Source: Eriocheir sinensis (Eukaryota; Arthropoda; Malacostraca; Decapoda; Varunidae). From it: 64,000 nt of DNA. Every line of letters starts with the position of its first letter. Position 1 is the first letter of the stretch. Under the pieces are notes generated by a model. It searched no databases. It saw only the letters and a program-made list of their open reading frames with translations, and was not told the origin of the DNA. Below are positions 52,661 to 63,923 of this stretch, piece after piece. Location: positions 3,242,283 through 3,306,282 of the forward strand of contig NC_066544.1 in NCBI RefSeq assembly GCF_024679095.1, written 5' to 3'. A program made the position numbers and the translations under genes.

Positions 52661-53350
52661 CCGTGTCATACATATTTTTAATCATATTCCGAGAAAAAGG
52701 ATGACCTGTATGCAGGTAAGAGGTTGCAGTTTTAATGGTAAGAAACGGCCAAACAGATTGGTCGCCTGAGGGATGAAAGAGGTAAAGAAATCTAACTATT
52801 GTGAAGTCGAACGTTAAACTGCTGGTCGCCCACGAGATGCACCAGCAAGATTCTCATGGCTTTGTGAAATCGAGGGTTGAACGTAATGCACTATCACTAG
52901 ACGGTCACACATAATTTGTCTTACATTGTGCTCCCACTGATTCTAATATTTGTTGGTCTATCTTTTTAAGTATTTCTAAGTTCACTCACTTTCTTACTAT
53001 ACCCTGATACATGCCGACGAACCTCATGAGTTCTAGTAGCACAACACAGAAGCCTTCGGTCACACAAGTGTCCACCCTTAGCCTTGGTCACTTTTCTTCA
53101 CTACCGCAATAATCAAGGTCTTCAGCATCCTCTCAGACCTTTGTTTGAGAACACGAAAAAGTCTGAGACCAAGGCCAAAGATCCAGTTCTTGCCGCAGAC
53201 CCTCTCCAGCGAAGCGACCAGCCCTTGTGGTGCGCCGCGCTGCCACCCCAACCTGGTGCATCCTGCTGGACTATGAAGGCGTCGTCTTGTACACCACTGA
53301 GTTCTCTAACGGCAGGCTGCGCCCATTGCTGCTGTATGGGAGAGGGGTTG
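52660..53350. other. No confirmed gene
   Basis: A short open stretch at 53221-53349 (CILLDYEGVVLYTTEFSNGR) ends in a GTGAGT donor-like sequence and could be part of an exon, but the frame has a stop upstream at 53164 and no homologue comes to mind. Confidence 0.3.
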
Positions 53351-53353
53351 TGA

Positions 53354-53526
<173 letters not shown>

Positions 53527-53926
53527 GTTCCCACGCTCGGTCAGCCTCTTCCCATCGGGCTGGATGGAATGGCAGGTCAACGCTAAGCCCATAAGCTGAG
53601 TGATGGTCGAAACCGCCTTTACCTGCACCCCCGCCATCACTGCGACCTGACCCTTTCTGACCTGGGGGTTGACCTGGGGCTTAACGCCTGACCCGCCACC
53701 CGGAAGACCACACCGACTCCTACCGCACAAACGCACTGCATTCCGCCTCACCTTCACTCTTCCCGCCCTCAACTATTTCATCACAACTTTCCCACAATGT
53801 AAACCTCAGACCCCCTATACCCCTTTAATATTGTACTCTTCCTCTTCTTTTACTGTATTTCAATATTGTATTTTAACGTGTTTATTTTCAGCTCAACAAC
53901 TGCAATCTCTTAATAAACCGATTATT

Positions 53927-53927
53927 A

Positions 53928-53982
<55 letters not shown>

Positions 53983-54000
53983 TAGTATTATTTTTATTAT

Positions 54001-54048
<48 letters not shown>
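53927..54048. repeat. (ATT)n and (AC)n microsatellites
   Basis: ATT run at about 53930-53982 with interruptions to 54004, then AC at 54005-54048. Confidence 0.94.
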
Positions 54049-54050
<2 letters not shown>

Positions 54051-54174
54051 ACTGGAACAACCTTTTTTAAACTCAACAGGTAACAATTACATCTGATATT
54101 ATTAGGATGAGTCTCTGAAAGGTCGGCTGTTGTGGTAACAGTATTTATTTTATATATTATTTTATTATTTCATT

Positions 54175-54655
54175 TATCTCCAGTTTCCTTTCCGGCCGTT
54201 CCATCTCTGCTGTGGTAGACGGTCACTGTTCTTCCCTTAAACCTATCAACAGTGGTGTCCCACAGGGCTCTGTCCAATCACCCACTCTCTTCCTGTTATT
54301 CATCAATGATCTATCAATAACAAACTGTCCTATCTACTCATACGCTGACGACTCCACTCTGCATTATTCAACTTCTTTCAACAGAAGACCCTCTCAACAG
54401 ACATTGCAAGACTCCAGACTGGAGGCTGCAGAACGCTTAACCTCATACTTTGCTATCATTTCCGATTGTGGTAAAAGGAACCTTGTGTCCTTCAATGCCT
54501 CAAAAAAACAATTTCTCCATCTATCAACTCGACACAATCTTCCAAACACCTATCCCCTATTCTCCGACAACCCTCAGCAGTCATCTTCTTCTACACTAAA
54601 CATCCTCGGTCTATCCTTAGCTGAAAATCTAAACTGGAAACTTCACATCAGCCTT
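54175..54655 (+). mobile_element. LINE family A, copy A5 (internal fragment)
   Basis: Only the middle of the RT is present (VDGHCSS..., SGVPQGSVQSPTLFLLF, catalytic YADD near 54345, QFLHLSTRHNLPN). It lacks both the 5' part and the 3' UTR/poly(A), unlike the normal 5'-only truncation, so the 3' end was lost by a later deletion. Confidence 0.88.
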
Positions 54656-55199
54656 CTAGAGGCAATAGCAATGCCACATTAGACAAAAACGGCAAAGTGT
54701 CTGGAGTTCGTCAAAATCGCTCTCAAAAGGGTTTACGTTTAAAGCTCTAGCGACAAAACTACTAGAAGTAGGGAAATGTTATGCATCATATTGGAAAGCA
54801 CATTAGTAGGGCGAAATTATTTGTTAAATACGTTTTTTGAAATTCTAAAAATAATAGTGGGTTTCAAGGTTGGGAACTCAAAAATAGTTTTTTTTTCAGA
54901 TTCGTTTTTTGCGAATTCATTCGATTTTTTACCATTTCGAGTCGGTTTTTGAGCCCGTCACTTACTACAAATTATAGCCGTTTCATTTTGCTGGTGATTG
55001 ATATCAAAAGCATTTCTGTAGCCCCAGAAATAAGGTAGTTATGGCGATTCGCACCAAACCGGTTGATTTTCCAAAATTCGTGGCTTTATGACAAGGGCGC
55101 CGCAAAATTAAAAGAGTCCGCCTTCCATTACTTGATATGTCACTGCTTATAGTTATTAGAGGTATGTATGGATATTTGAAGTGTTGGTATTATAAAAGC
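54656..55199. other. Unique sequence, no gene seen
   Basis: No repeat partner in the window and no long frame. It separates LINE A5 from LINE B. Confidence 0.5.
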
Positions 55200-55794
55200 T
55201 TTGGCCAGTTGTAGTTTGATGTTTGTTGGTACATTTTTAAATCTGTATAGGTCCCTTGTTGCTCCCAGTGCTTTATTCCTTATTTATTTTACGTGCTGGT
55301 CTATGCCTGTTCGGCTTATTGTCAGCCCCAGTACTTTGCCTTTTTCTGTGTAGTCTATTGGTAATCCATCTATTATTATATTGTTTTTCTTCTTTATTGC
55401 TAATGGTACAATTTTTAATTTATTCTTGTTGTTTTTTTATTTTCCATTTCCTTTCGTATGTGTTGATTTTTTCTATTTTGCATTGGGTTCGTCTTGCCAT
55501 GAGTGTTCTGGATTGGCCTTCGTAACAGATTATTTGTGTTATATCATCGGCATATTGTATTGTGGTACAATCAATGGCTGGTGCGGGGAAGTCATTTGTA
55601 TAGATGGTGTAGACTGTAGGGTGTTGGTGACAGCGCGGTTTCTTGTGGTACTCCCGCTGTAAGTGGGAATGTTGGGCATAATATAATGGTCTACTTTTAT
55701 TTTTGCTTTCCTGTTGGTTACAAAATTGTTCAGAAAGATCTTGGTTATCTTTGGTATGTCCAGATAGTAGGATAGTAGATTGTAGGAGGAGGTA
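55200..55794 (-). pseudogene. LINE B RT, C-terminal part
   Basis: Pieces such as LDIPKITKIFLNNFVTNRKAK, YTIYTNDFPAPAID and IQYADDITQIICYEG (catalytic YADD at about 55540), with several frame changes. Confidence 0.78.
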
Positions 55795-56109
55795 GGAAGA
55801 CACCTACCGAACGGGCGTGAGCTACTCCCGGTGAGGATATATGGGAAGCGAGGAGGGTGCTGAAGCCCTTCAAAGACCCTTCCCATGTCCTCACTAACCG
55901 TTTCCCTTTTGTCTCATCAACACCAGAGAGCAGTTCAGCATGCTCTCAAAAGACAGTTCCTCTCTCTTTCTACACCACACTATATTCACACAACACACAC
56001 ACCTTTTCCCAAAATTCAAAATTCAAAATGGCGAAAAATAACTGCCTCGGAGTCCCCGCCTGGGGGTGGGGGGGACCATAAATTCCCCCAGGGAGGACTC
56101 CCCTTCTGG

Positions 56110-57390
56110 CTGCCGACTTGAGAGGTGTCCTGATAACTCCTCGAACCTCCTCCTTATCAATTTCTGCAACATTCGTGGTCTTCGTTCTAATTTTCATTCT
56201 GTGGGTAGGCGGTGGCTGAACTGGTAGCGTACTGGGCCCACATTCACCGCGTGATGGACGACGCGGGTTCGAATCCCCACGCTACCACCTCGGATTTTTC
56301 AGCCATCGCTGAGTGGCTTAAAATTATCCACATGCTGTCTAGGACCCGGACTCTAGAGGAAGCCGTCCAAGCGAATCAAGAACGAGTTCCGCGGGGCAGC
56401 ATGAGCCAATGCAAGATGGCGCCACTATAAACACTCGCCTGCGCCAGAACGGGCTGGGCTGACCATCAGGCCCCACCTGGAAGAAGCCTTGGGCCGACCA
56501 TCAGGCCCCACCGGGAAGATGCCTACCGGCGCAATAGGCAGCAACTTAAAAAAAAAAAAAAAAAAATCTCTCCTCCTCTAAACCTCATCTTCTCTTCCTC
56601 ACCGAAACACAGGTTTCTGAGGCTACTGACAGCAACCTCTACTCTGTTCCCTCCTACTATCTCTATCCTAAATTTCAATCCAAAGCTGGATGTTGCGCCT
56701 ACGGGCGCAACGACATCAATTGCACTCGTGCCCACGACCTTGACTCTTCTGAATTTTCCACCATCTGGCTAAGACTTCATTGTCATTCTATTACTAAATA
56801 CATCTGTGCTGTTTATATCTCATCTAACTCTACTAACTATGTAAAATTCTTTGACTATCTGAATTCTAAAGTGGAGCACATTTTCACTCACTCTCCCTTC
56901 GCCGAAATCTCCATCTTGGAAGATTTCAATGTTCACCACCAGCTTTGGCTTTCATCCTCTTTCACTGACCAGCCTGCTGAACAAGCCTACAACTTTTCTC
57001 TCCTCAGCGACCTAGAGCAGTAGGTTCAGCACCCTACACGTATTCCCGACCGTCTTGGAGACAGGCCCAACATTCTAGACCTCTTCCTTACCTCTAATCC
57101 TTCTGCTTACTCTATCAAACTGTTCTCTCCGTTGGGCTCCTCCGATCATAACCTTATTTCTGTTTCCTGTCCTATCGCTCCTGTACATCCTCTGGACCCA
57201 CCGAAGAGGTGATGCTTCTGGCATTTTGCTTCAGCTCGGTGGGACGACCTGAGGATGTACTTTTCCGATTTCCCGTGGAATGATTACTGCTTCCAGGAGA
57301 GAGACCCCTCTGTGTGTGTCCAGCGCATCTCAGAGGTGATTGTCTCTGGAATGAAGGCATACATTCCACGTTCTTTCTCTACTTCTCATG
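56110..57390 (+). pseudogene. LINE A6 endonuclease region
   Basis: AP-endonuclease-type motifs on both sides of the SINE: FCNIRGL upstream, then LLFLTETQVSEA, the LEDFNVHH-like catalytic segment (about 56920) and [10 protein letters not shown] (about 57140). The [16 protein letters not shown] block lies near 57045. Stops and shifts make it non-functional. Confidence 0.75.
56205..56566 (+). mobile_element. Complete tRNA-derived SINE in LINE A6
   Basis: The tRNA-like head GTAGGCGGTGGCTGAACTGG (A box) and GCGGGTTCGAATCCC (B box, near 56265-56280) can form a tRNA-like acceptor with CGCTACC. It is followed by a body of about 270 bases and a 19-A tail (56548-56566). The interrupted LINE reads ...TTCATTCTGTGG | SINE | TCTCTCCTCC...; about six bases present in LINE A4 at this point (AACACC) are missing. 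Transcription would be by RNA polymerase III and mobility would depend on a LINE. Confidence 0.92.
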
Positions 57391-59063
57391 CTAAAAAGCC
57401 TTGCTTGTTCTCGTGCTATTAAAGATAGAGAGACAGCTCACGAAAGGTTCCAGAGCCTTCGAACTCCCGCTAACTATGACCTTTACATTTCAGCCCGGAA
57501 TCGTGCCAAATCTATTCTCCGACTTACCAAAACTTCTTTTATCAATAGAAAATGTCAACACCTTGCTTCTTCTAATTCTTCCCGTGACTTCTGGCATCTA
57601 GCCAAAAATATCTCCTCCAATTTCACTTCTTCCTCTTTCCCTCCTCTCCTTAACCCTGACGGCAGCACTGCCGTCTCATCTGTCTCTAAGGCTGAACTCT
57701 TCGCTCAAACTTTCTGTAAGAACTCCACCGTGGACGATTCTGGGCATATTCCTCTTTCTCATCCCCCATCTGACTCCTTTATGCCTGTTATTAAGATTCT
57801 TCCATATGATGTTTTCTATGTCCTCTCTGGCCTCAGCTCTCAGAAGGCTTATGGACCTGATGGAGTGCCTCCTATTGTCCTTAAAAAACTGTGCTTCCGT
57901 GCTGACACCCTGCCTGGTCAAACTCTTTCGTCTCTGCCTATCAACATCTACCTTTCCTTCCTGCTGTAAGTATGCCTTTGCACAGCCTGTGCCTAAGAAG
58001 GGTGACCTTTTCCAATCCCTCAAACTACCGCCCTATAGCTTTACTTTCATTTATATCTAAAGCTTTTGAATCAATACTTAACCGGAAGATTCAAAAGCAC
58101 CTTTCCACTTCTAACCTTCTATCTGATCGTCAGTATGGGTTCCGCAAGGGGCGTTCTACTGGCGATCTTCTTGCTCTCTTAACTGCCTCTTGGTCATCCT
58201 CTCTTAGCCGTTTCGGTGAAACTTTCTCTGTTGCGCTAGACATATCGAAAGCCTTCGATAGAGTCTGGCACAAGTCTTTGCTTTCTAAACTGCCCTCTTT
58301 CGGATTCTATCCCTCTCTCTGTTCCTTTATCTCCAGTTTCCTTTCCGGCCGTGTAGACGGTCATTGTTCTTCCCCTAAACCCATCAACAGTGGTGTTCCA
58401 CAGGGCTCTGTCCTATCACCCACTCTCTTCCTGTTATTCATCAATGATCTTCTTTCCATAACAAACTGTCCTGTCCACTCATACGCCGACGACTCCACTC
58501 TGCATTATTCAACTTCTTTCATTAGAATACCATCACAACAGGAAGTACACGACTCCAGACTGGAGGCTGCAGAACGCTTAACCTCAGACCTTGCTATCAT
58601 TTCCAATTGGGGCAGAAGGAACCTTGTGCCCTTCAATGCCTTACAAACTCAATATCTCCACCTATCAAGTCGACACAATCTTCCAAACACCTATCCCCTA
58701 TTCTTCGACAACACTCAGCTATCACCATCATCAACACTAAACATCCTCGGTCTATCCTTAACTCAAAATCTCAACTGGAAACTTCACATCTCCTCTCTCG
58801 CTAAATCAGCTTCCTCGAGGTTGGGCGTTATGTATCGTCTCCGCCAGTTCATCTCCCCCGCGCAGTTGCTATCCATATACAGGAGCCTTGTCCGCCCTCG
58901 TATGGAGTATGCATCTCACGTGTGGGGGGGCTCCACTCACACAGCTCTTCTGGACAGAGTGGAGTCTAAGGCTTTTCGTCTCATCAGCTCTCCTCCTCCT
59001 ACTGATAGTCTTTTACCTCTTAAATTCCGTCGGGATGTTGCCTCTCTTTCTATCTTCTATTGA
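57388..59063 (+). pseudogene. LINE A6 reverse transcriptase
   Basis: The frame 57388-57969 is the linker and fingers (ISARNRAKSILRLTKTSFI, SSQKAYGPDGVPPIVLKK). After a shift at about 57895-57975, the frame 57972-59063 is the RT (NYRPIALLSFISKAFESIL, YGFRKGRSTGDLLALL, ALDISKAFDRVWHKSLL, SGVPQGSVLSPTLFLLFIND, catalytic YADD near 58483). This is the longest RT frame of the family in the window (363 codons). Confidence 0.88.
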
Positions 59064-59415
59064 TATTTCCTCCCCCCCTCCCGCGGCCCCGCTGCACACG
59101 ACTTTCTACTCATGCTCATCCCTATACTGCCCAAACCCCTTATTCAAGAGTTAACCAGCATCTTCACTCTTTCATCCTTCACGCTGGTAAACTGTGGAAC
59201 AATCTTCCTTCATCTGTATTTCCTCCTGCCTACGACTTGAACTCTTTCAAGAGGAGGGTATCAGGACACCTCTCCACCCGAAATTGACCTCTCTTTCGGC
59301 CACCTCTTTTGATTCTTTTTTAGGAGCAGCGAGTAGCGGGCTTTTTTTTTTTATTATTGTTTCCTTTTTTGTGCCCTTGAGCTGTCTCCTTTGTTGTAAA
59401 AAAAAGAAAGAAAAA

Positions 59416-60138
59416 ATGTGCTATTTTGTACTTCAGTCCTTCAAGCCATACTTTGTCAAATGCTTTACTGACATCTCTTTTTACCATGTAACATTGCTGC
59501 TTTCGGGCTGTATGGTGTGCTGCTGTTTCATGAATTGTCTTTAAAGCTGTATCGGTTCCTCTCCTGTTTCTGAATCAATGTTGTGAGTCTTGGTAGATGT
59601 TGTCTGATTCCAGCAGTTTCCTGAGTCTTGTGTTGATGATTTTTTCCATCACTTTGCCTGGGACTTCTAGTAATGAAATGGGTCTGTACTTTATGGGGAT
59701 GCTGTTATCAGTTTTTTTCTTTTGGTATTAGTTTAATTATAGCTGTTTTAAATTTGTCTGGGAAATATCCCATTGAAAATGAGTGATTGAATATTTCTTG
59801 TAGTTTTGTTAGAGATTACTTAGGATTAGTTTATCTATTTTTGTTTCTCCAGGCGCGTTCTTAAATTGTTTAATTGTAGTTTTAATCTCGTTTTGTGAAA
59901 TCATCTCATCAGTATGTTTCCTCCCTTGAAGTCTTTCCATGTCGGATAGTTGGTGTGGTATGAGTATGTCTTCGTTTTCTTGCAGGAATTCTACTACCTC
60001 GTTTTCAATTTCGATGTCATATGCTGCATTCTCTTCAGGTGATATCTTGAAAACTTCACTCAAAACTTCTCTGAATACTTCTTCTTTGTCGTTGCTGCTC
60101 GTTAGTTTGATGTTATCTCTAATGAGGGGCTGGTTCAT
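59416..60138 (-). pseudogene. LINE B RT, N-terminal part
   Basis: NEIKTTIKQFKNAPGETKID and IDKLILSNL (60138-59809), then, across stops, KYRPISLLEVPGKVMEKIIN and RDVSKAFDKVWLEGLKYKI (59700-59420), where the LINE A6 insertion falls. Confidence 0.82.
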
Positions 60139-60384
60139 TGTAGTTTTTTATAGATTTTATTGTTTTGACTGGGTTCCAGAACGCTTTAGGTTGTTTGTGA
60201 CATTTTGCAAGTTTTGCAATCTATGTGATTTTGGTTCCTTATTTGCTCACTTTCCTGTTTTATAGCTATTCTTAGGGCTCTATATAGTTGATATTTTTGT
60301 ATATTCCACCCATGTGTTATTGATTCTCGATGTATTTGATTGAAGTGGTGCTGTAAATCTCTTAGAAGTAGGCTGGTCAGTGGC

Positions 60385-61150
60385 TTATGTGTGCATGGTG
60401 ATGCCAGATTTTGTTGGGATAGTGCTCTTTATTCCGTTAGCTATTGTATTGTAACATTGTGTTAACTTGCTGTCGATTTCTTCTTTGTGCATTTGATTAG
60501 GTAATGTAATGTCTTCCATCCCTTCTTCTATTTCTCTTTTTAGCTTTTCCCAGTCTGCTCTCTTGTAATTGGGTATTGGTTGTATGGTTTCCGTTATTGC
60601 TTCTGTGGTAAGAGTGATGATGGCAGGTAGGTGGTCGGATGTTGTAAGGGGTCCCGGCTCTATAATGGTGTTGAGTGTTGCTTTATTGTTGCTTAATACG
60701 ATGTCTGGTGTGGTGTTTGAGCCAGTTGTGAAGAATGTTGGGAACCTGGGGCCAAGGTGTATTGCTTTCCCGTAGTCTATAAATGTGGCAATGCCTTTTC
60801 CAACAGCGTTGTTTCGTGTGTCACCTAGTTGTGTGTGTTTGGCATTCAGGTCGCCGATGATATATATAGGATGGTTATTATATATTAGTCTGTGGAAATC
60901 CGGAAATGGAAGGTAAGGTCTTCTTGGAGGGAGGTACGTTGTAGCAATCGATATGGTCCCGACTATTGTCTCTATTTTTACTTCGAGGATGTCTGATATG
61001 TAATCGTCTGTTATTATGTGTTTGATGTTTGATTTTACTAGTATGGCAGAACCGTCGTGCATTTCGTTGGAAGTGTTTATTGTATAGGCGTTATAGCCTC
61101 TGATGTGTACGGGTTGTGTGTTGCTCGGGCCATGACTGTTTAATAGTATT
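60385..61150 (-). pseudogene. LINE B AP endonuclease domain
   Basis: The frame 61062-60385 contains IATTYLPPRRPYLPFPDFH, the catalytic IIGDLNAKHTQLGD, PTFFTTGSNTTPDIVLSN and TSDHLPAIITL motifs, characteristic of Jockey-group endonucleases that nick target DNA. The true start is upstream (VHIRGYNAYTINTSNEMHDG, about 61120). The domain itself is uninterrupted; the RT downstream is not. Confidence 0.85.
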
Positions 61151-61287
61151 ATGTCTGGTTAAGTTGTAGGTAAGCGTTTGTAAGGTTAGTTTTGTTGGTA
61201 GACCAGTGTTAAGTGTTATGTTGTACTATTTTAATTGTATCTCTTATATCCATGTTGAATGTGTTAGATGATGTATTCTTGTGATGT

Positions 61288-61783
61288 TTACTTGTTGTCA
61301 TTTCTGTTTATGGTCTTCCCTGGTGATGGTGTTCTCTGTTTTGTGTACCCGTTTCTTATTTTCGTGAATACTTGGTATTCCACGATTCTCCAACAGTCCG
61401 TAAGGCTTATATTGTTATCGTTGAGCTGTCTGAGTACATCTTCTTCTCTGTATTGGCTTGAGCTGTATTGCCAATTATATTTGCCTTGTAGCATGCCAGT
61501 TGTTAGTGCACGGAGACTGAATTTTTCTTTGGGATATCCCTCACTTTCCTTGGCAAATATTTCTAGTTCTATTTCTTTCCCGTTTATTTTTTTTCTGTGG
61601 TTCCATTGCTGTAGTAGGTGTTTCTGTTTCTTCTTCTTCTGTTTTCTCTGTTTCTTCTTCTTGTCTTTCATTGTCCTGAGTGAGTTATCTGGAAGGATAA
61701 CACTTGGTAATTTGTTTGCTCTTAACAGTTTGTTTATTTCGGTGTTGTAGCTCCCTGGTTGTGCGATGTTCACCAGGTGGGCA
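61288..61783 (-). pseudogene. LINE B ORF1, C-terminal part
   Basis: A frame of about 160 codons (AHLVNIAQPGSYNTEINKLL, a lysine-rich MKDKKKKQRKQKKKK stretch, LTTGMLQGKYNWQY, NISLTDCWRIVEYQ). The basic stretch suits an RNA-binding ORF1 protein. LINE A7 cuts it at 61784. Confidence 0.6.
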
Positions 61784-61895
61784 TTTTTATTTTTTTTACA
61801 GCAGAGGAGTCAGTTCTAGGGCATAAAAAAAGGTAACAAATGTGAAAAAAAGCCCGCAACTCACTGCTCCTATAAAGAGTTAAAGGAGTGATAGG

Positions 61896-62983
61896 TCAAT
61901 TTAGGGAGGAGGAACTCTTGAAAGAGTTCAAGTCGTAGGCAGGAGGAAATACAGATGAAGGAAGATTGTTCCAGAGTTTACCAGCGTGAGGGATAAAAGA
62001 GTGAAGATGCTGGTTAACTCTTGCGTAAGGGATTTGGACAGTAAAGGGATGAGCTTGAGTAGAAAGTCGTGTGTTGCGAGGCCGCGGGAGGGGGGGAGGC
62101 ATACAGTTATCAAGTTCAGAAGAGCAGTCACCATGAAAATATCAATAGAAGATAGAGAGGCAACATGGCGGCGAAATTTAAGAGGTAGAAGACTATCAGT
62201 AAGAGGAGGAGAGCTGATGAGACGAAGCGCCTTAGACTCCACTCTGTCCAAGAGAACTGTGTGAGTGGAGCCCCCCCCCCACGTGTGATGCATACTCCAT
62301 ACGAGGGCGGACAAGGCCCCTGTAAATGGATAGCAACTGTGCGGGGGAGAAGAACTGGCGGAGACGGTACAGAACGCCCAGCCTCGAGGAAGCTGATTTA
62401 GTAAGAGAAGAGATATGAAGTTTCCAGTTGAGATTTTGAGTTAAGGATAGACCGAGGATGTTTAGTGTTGAAGAAGGTGACAGCTGAGTGTTGTCAAAGA
62501 ATAGGGGATAGTTGTTTGGAAGATTGTGTCGAGTGGATAGGTGGAGAAACTGTGTTTTTGAGGCGTTGAAGGACACCAAGTTCTTCTTGCCCCAGTCGGA
62601 AATAATAGTAAGGTCTGAGGCTAAGCGTTCTGCCGCCTCCAGCCTGGAATCATTTAGTTCCTGTTGGGTGGGTCTTCTATTAAAAGAAGTTGAGTAATGC
62701 AGAGTAGAGTCATCGGCGTAAGAATGGATAGGACAGTTCGTTTTGGAAAGAAGATCATCAATGAACAACAGAAAAGAGAGTGGGAGATGGGACAGAACCC
62801 TGCGGAACACCACTATTAATAGGTTTAGGGGAAGAACAGTGACCGTCTACCACAGCAGAAATAGAACGGTCAGAGAGGAAACGAGATAAAGGTACAGAGA
62901 GAAGGATAGAAACCGTAGGAGGGTAGTTTGGAAAGCAAAGATTTGTGCCAGACCCTATCAAAAGCTTTTGATATATCCAGCAC
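61896..62983 (-). pseudogene. LINE A7 reverse transcriptase, C-terminal part
   Basis: Frame 62813-62232 holds the catalytic YADD block near 62715, QFLHLSTRHNLPNNYPLFFD and the RPRMEYASHV segment; a shifted frame continues to 61928. Stops and shifts are present. Confidence 0.85.
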
Positions 62984-63644
62984 TGTGAGGGCAACTACCA
63001 ACTTAGCGGGCGAACGACCGGAGCACTCCTGCCGCCCGCCCGCATCTTGCCGCTCGAAGCTGTTCAACTACTGAGGCGCAGCGAACCACCTCCTTCACTC
63101 TCGCTGCTCGTTCGCCTGACGCCGTTCGACGCCTCGGTCGACTGAACCACCGAGGCTTCTCAACCCGCTATGGGAGGCGACTTGGTGACCGCCAGCGCCT
63201 TCCTCGTCAGACAGCGGCCGAGCCTCGGTCTGAACACTTGATTCTACTAAAGCTCCAGCCCTGCTCTCACTCGGGCTAACTCAGATACCGTGGGCTCGTT
63301 CTGGGTGCCTTACCCCTCCGCGCCCTGGACTCCCGTTACTGCTGTGAACCTGACGCCCCTTCTCCTCCTGCGCCTCCCTCGTCCACCACGTCAACACCTA
63401 CTTCAAGTACGAAGCTGTGCTGCCTCGACATTGCCACTTAAAGGACGAGACGCCCAGACGAGGAAGAAGCCGTGCAACGGGTCATTGCTGAGTCCGGCGT
63501 GCTGAAGCCTTCGTGTTGGAGACTTCAGACTGTGAGGCCTGTTTTGGGGTTTTCTACTTTAATGAAAGTAAACTGGTGTCTAACCATTTATCTTGTTGTT
63601 TGCTATCCCTTCCGATTACAGCACCCAATACTGGAACCTTGACA
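62984..63644. mobile_element. Solo LTR inside LINE A7
   Basis: A 661-bp block starting TGTGAGGGCAACTACC and ending GGAACCTTGACA (TG...CA) interrupts LINE A7. It is flanked by AGCAC (62979-62983) and AGCGC (63645-63649), a 5-bp target duplication with one CpG-type change. No internal coding remains, as expected after LTR-LTR recombination. It is unlike the gypsy LTR at 33182. Confidence 0.9.
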
Positions 63645-63923
63645 AGCGCAATAGCAAAGGTTTCACCGAAACGGCTAAGAGAGGATGACTAAGAGTCAGT
63701 TAGGAAGGCAAGGAGATCACCGGTAGTATGCCCCTTGCGGAACCCATACTGGCGATCAGATAGAAGGTCAGAAGTGGAAAGGAGCTTTTGAATCTTCCGG
63801 TTAAGGATTGATTCAAAAGTTTAGATAGACATGAAAGCAAAGCTATAGGACGGTAGTTTGAGGGATTGGAACGGTCACCCTTCTTAAGCACAGGCTGTAT
63901 GAAGGCATACTTCCAGCAGGAAT

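Larger units (their letters stand above)
55795..59415 (+). mobile_element. LINE family A, copy A6, most complete copy
   Basis: The 5' end is near GTAGGAAGACACCTACCGAA (55790-55810) and the A-rich tail ends at about 59415. A SINE (56205-56566) interrupts the endonuclease. Compared with other copies, about 45 bases are missing at 59063, where the RT frame stops. It sits in reverse orientation to, and within, the RT of LINE B. Confidence 0.9.
55200..61783 (-). mobile_element. Jockey-like LINE B, interrupted twice by family A
   Basis: In minus orientation: ORF1 (61783-61288), ORF2 endonuclease (61150-60385), RT N-terminal part (60138-59416), then LINE A6 (55795-59415), then the rest of the RT (55794-55200). 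LINE A7 begins at 61784 inside ORF1. Poly(A) was not identified; the 3' boundary is approximate. Confidence 0.82.
61784..63923 (-). mobile_element. LINE family A, copy A7, with solo LTR inside
   Basis: Poly(A) at 61797-61784, C-terminal and RT motifs at 62000-62980, interrupted by a solo LTR at 62984-63644, resuming 63645-63923 (YGFRKG-, SKAFES-like blocks). A SINE head at 63924 cuts the 5' side. Confidence 0.9.

Noticed and set aside
53084..53353. 89-codon frame as a complete gene
   Set aside because: It has no recognisable domain and competes with another frame over the same bases; only a weak exon-like stretch is kept as a finding.
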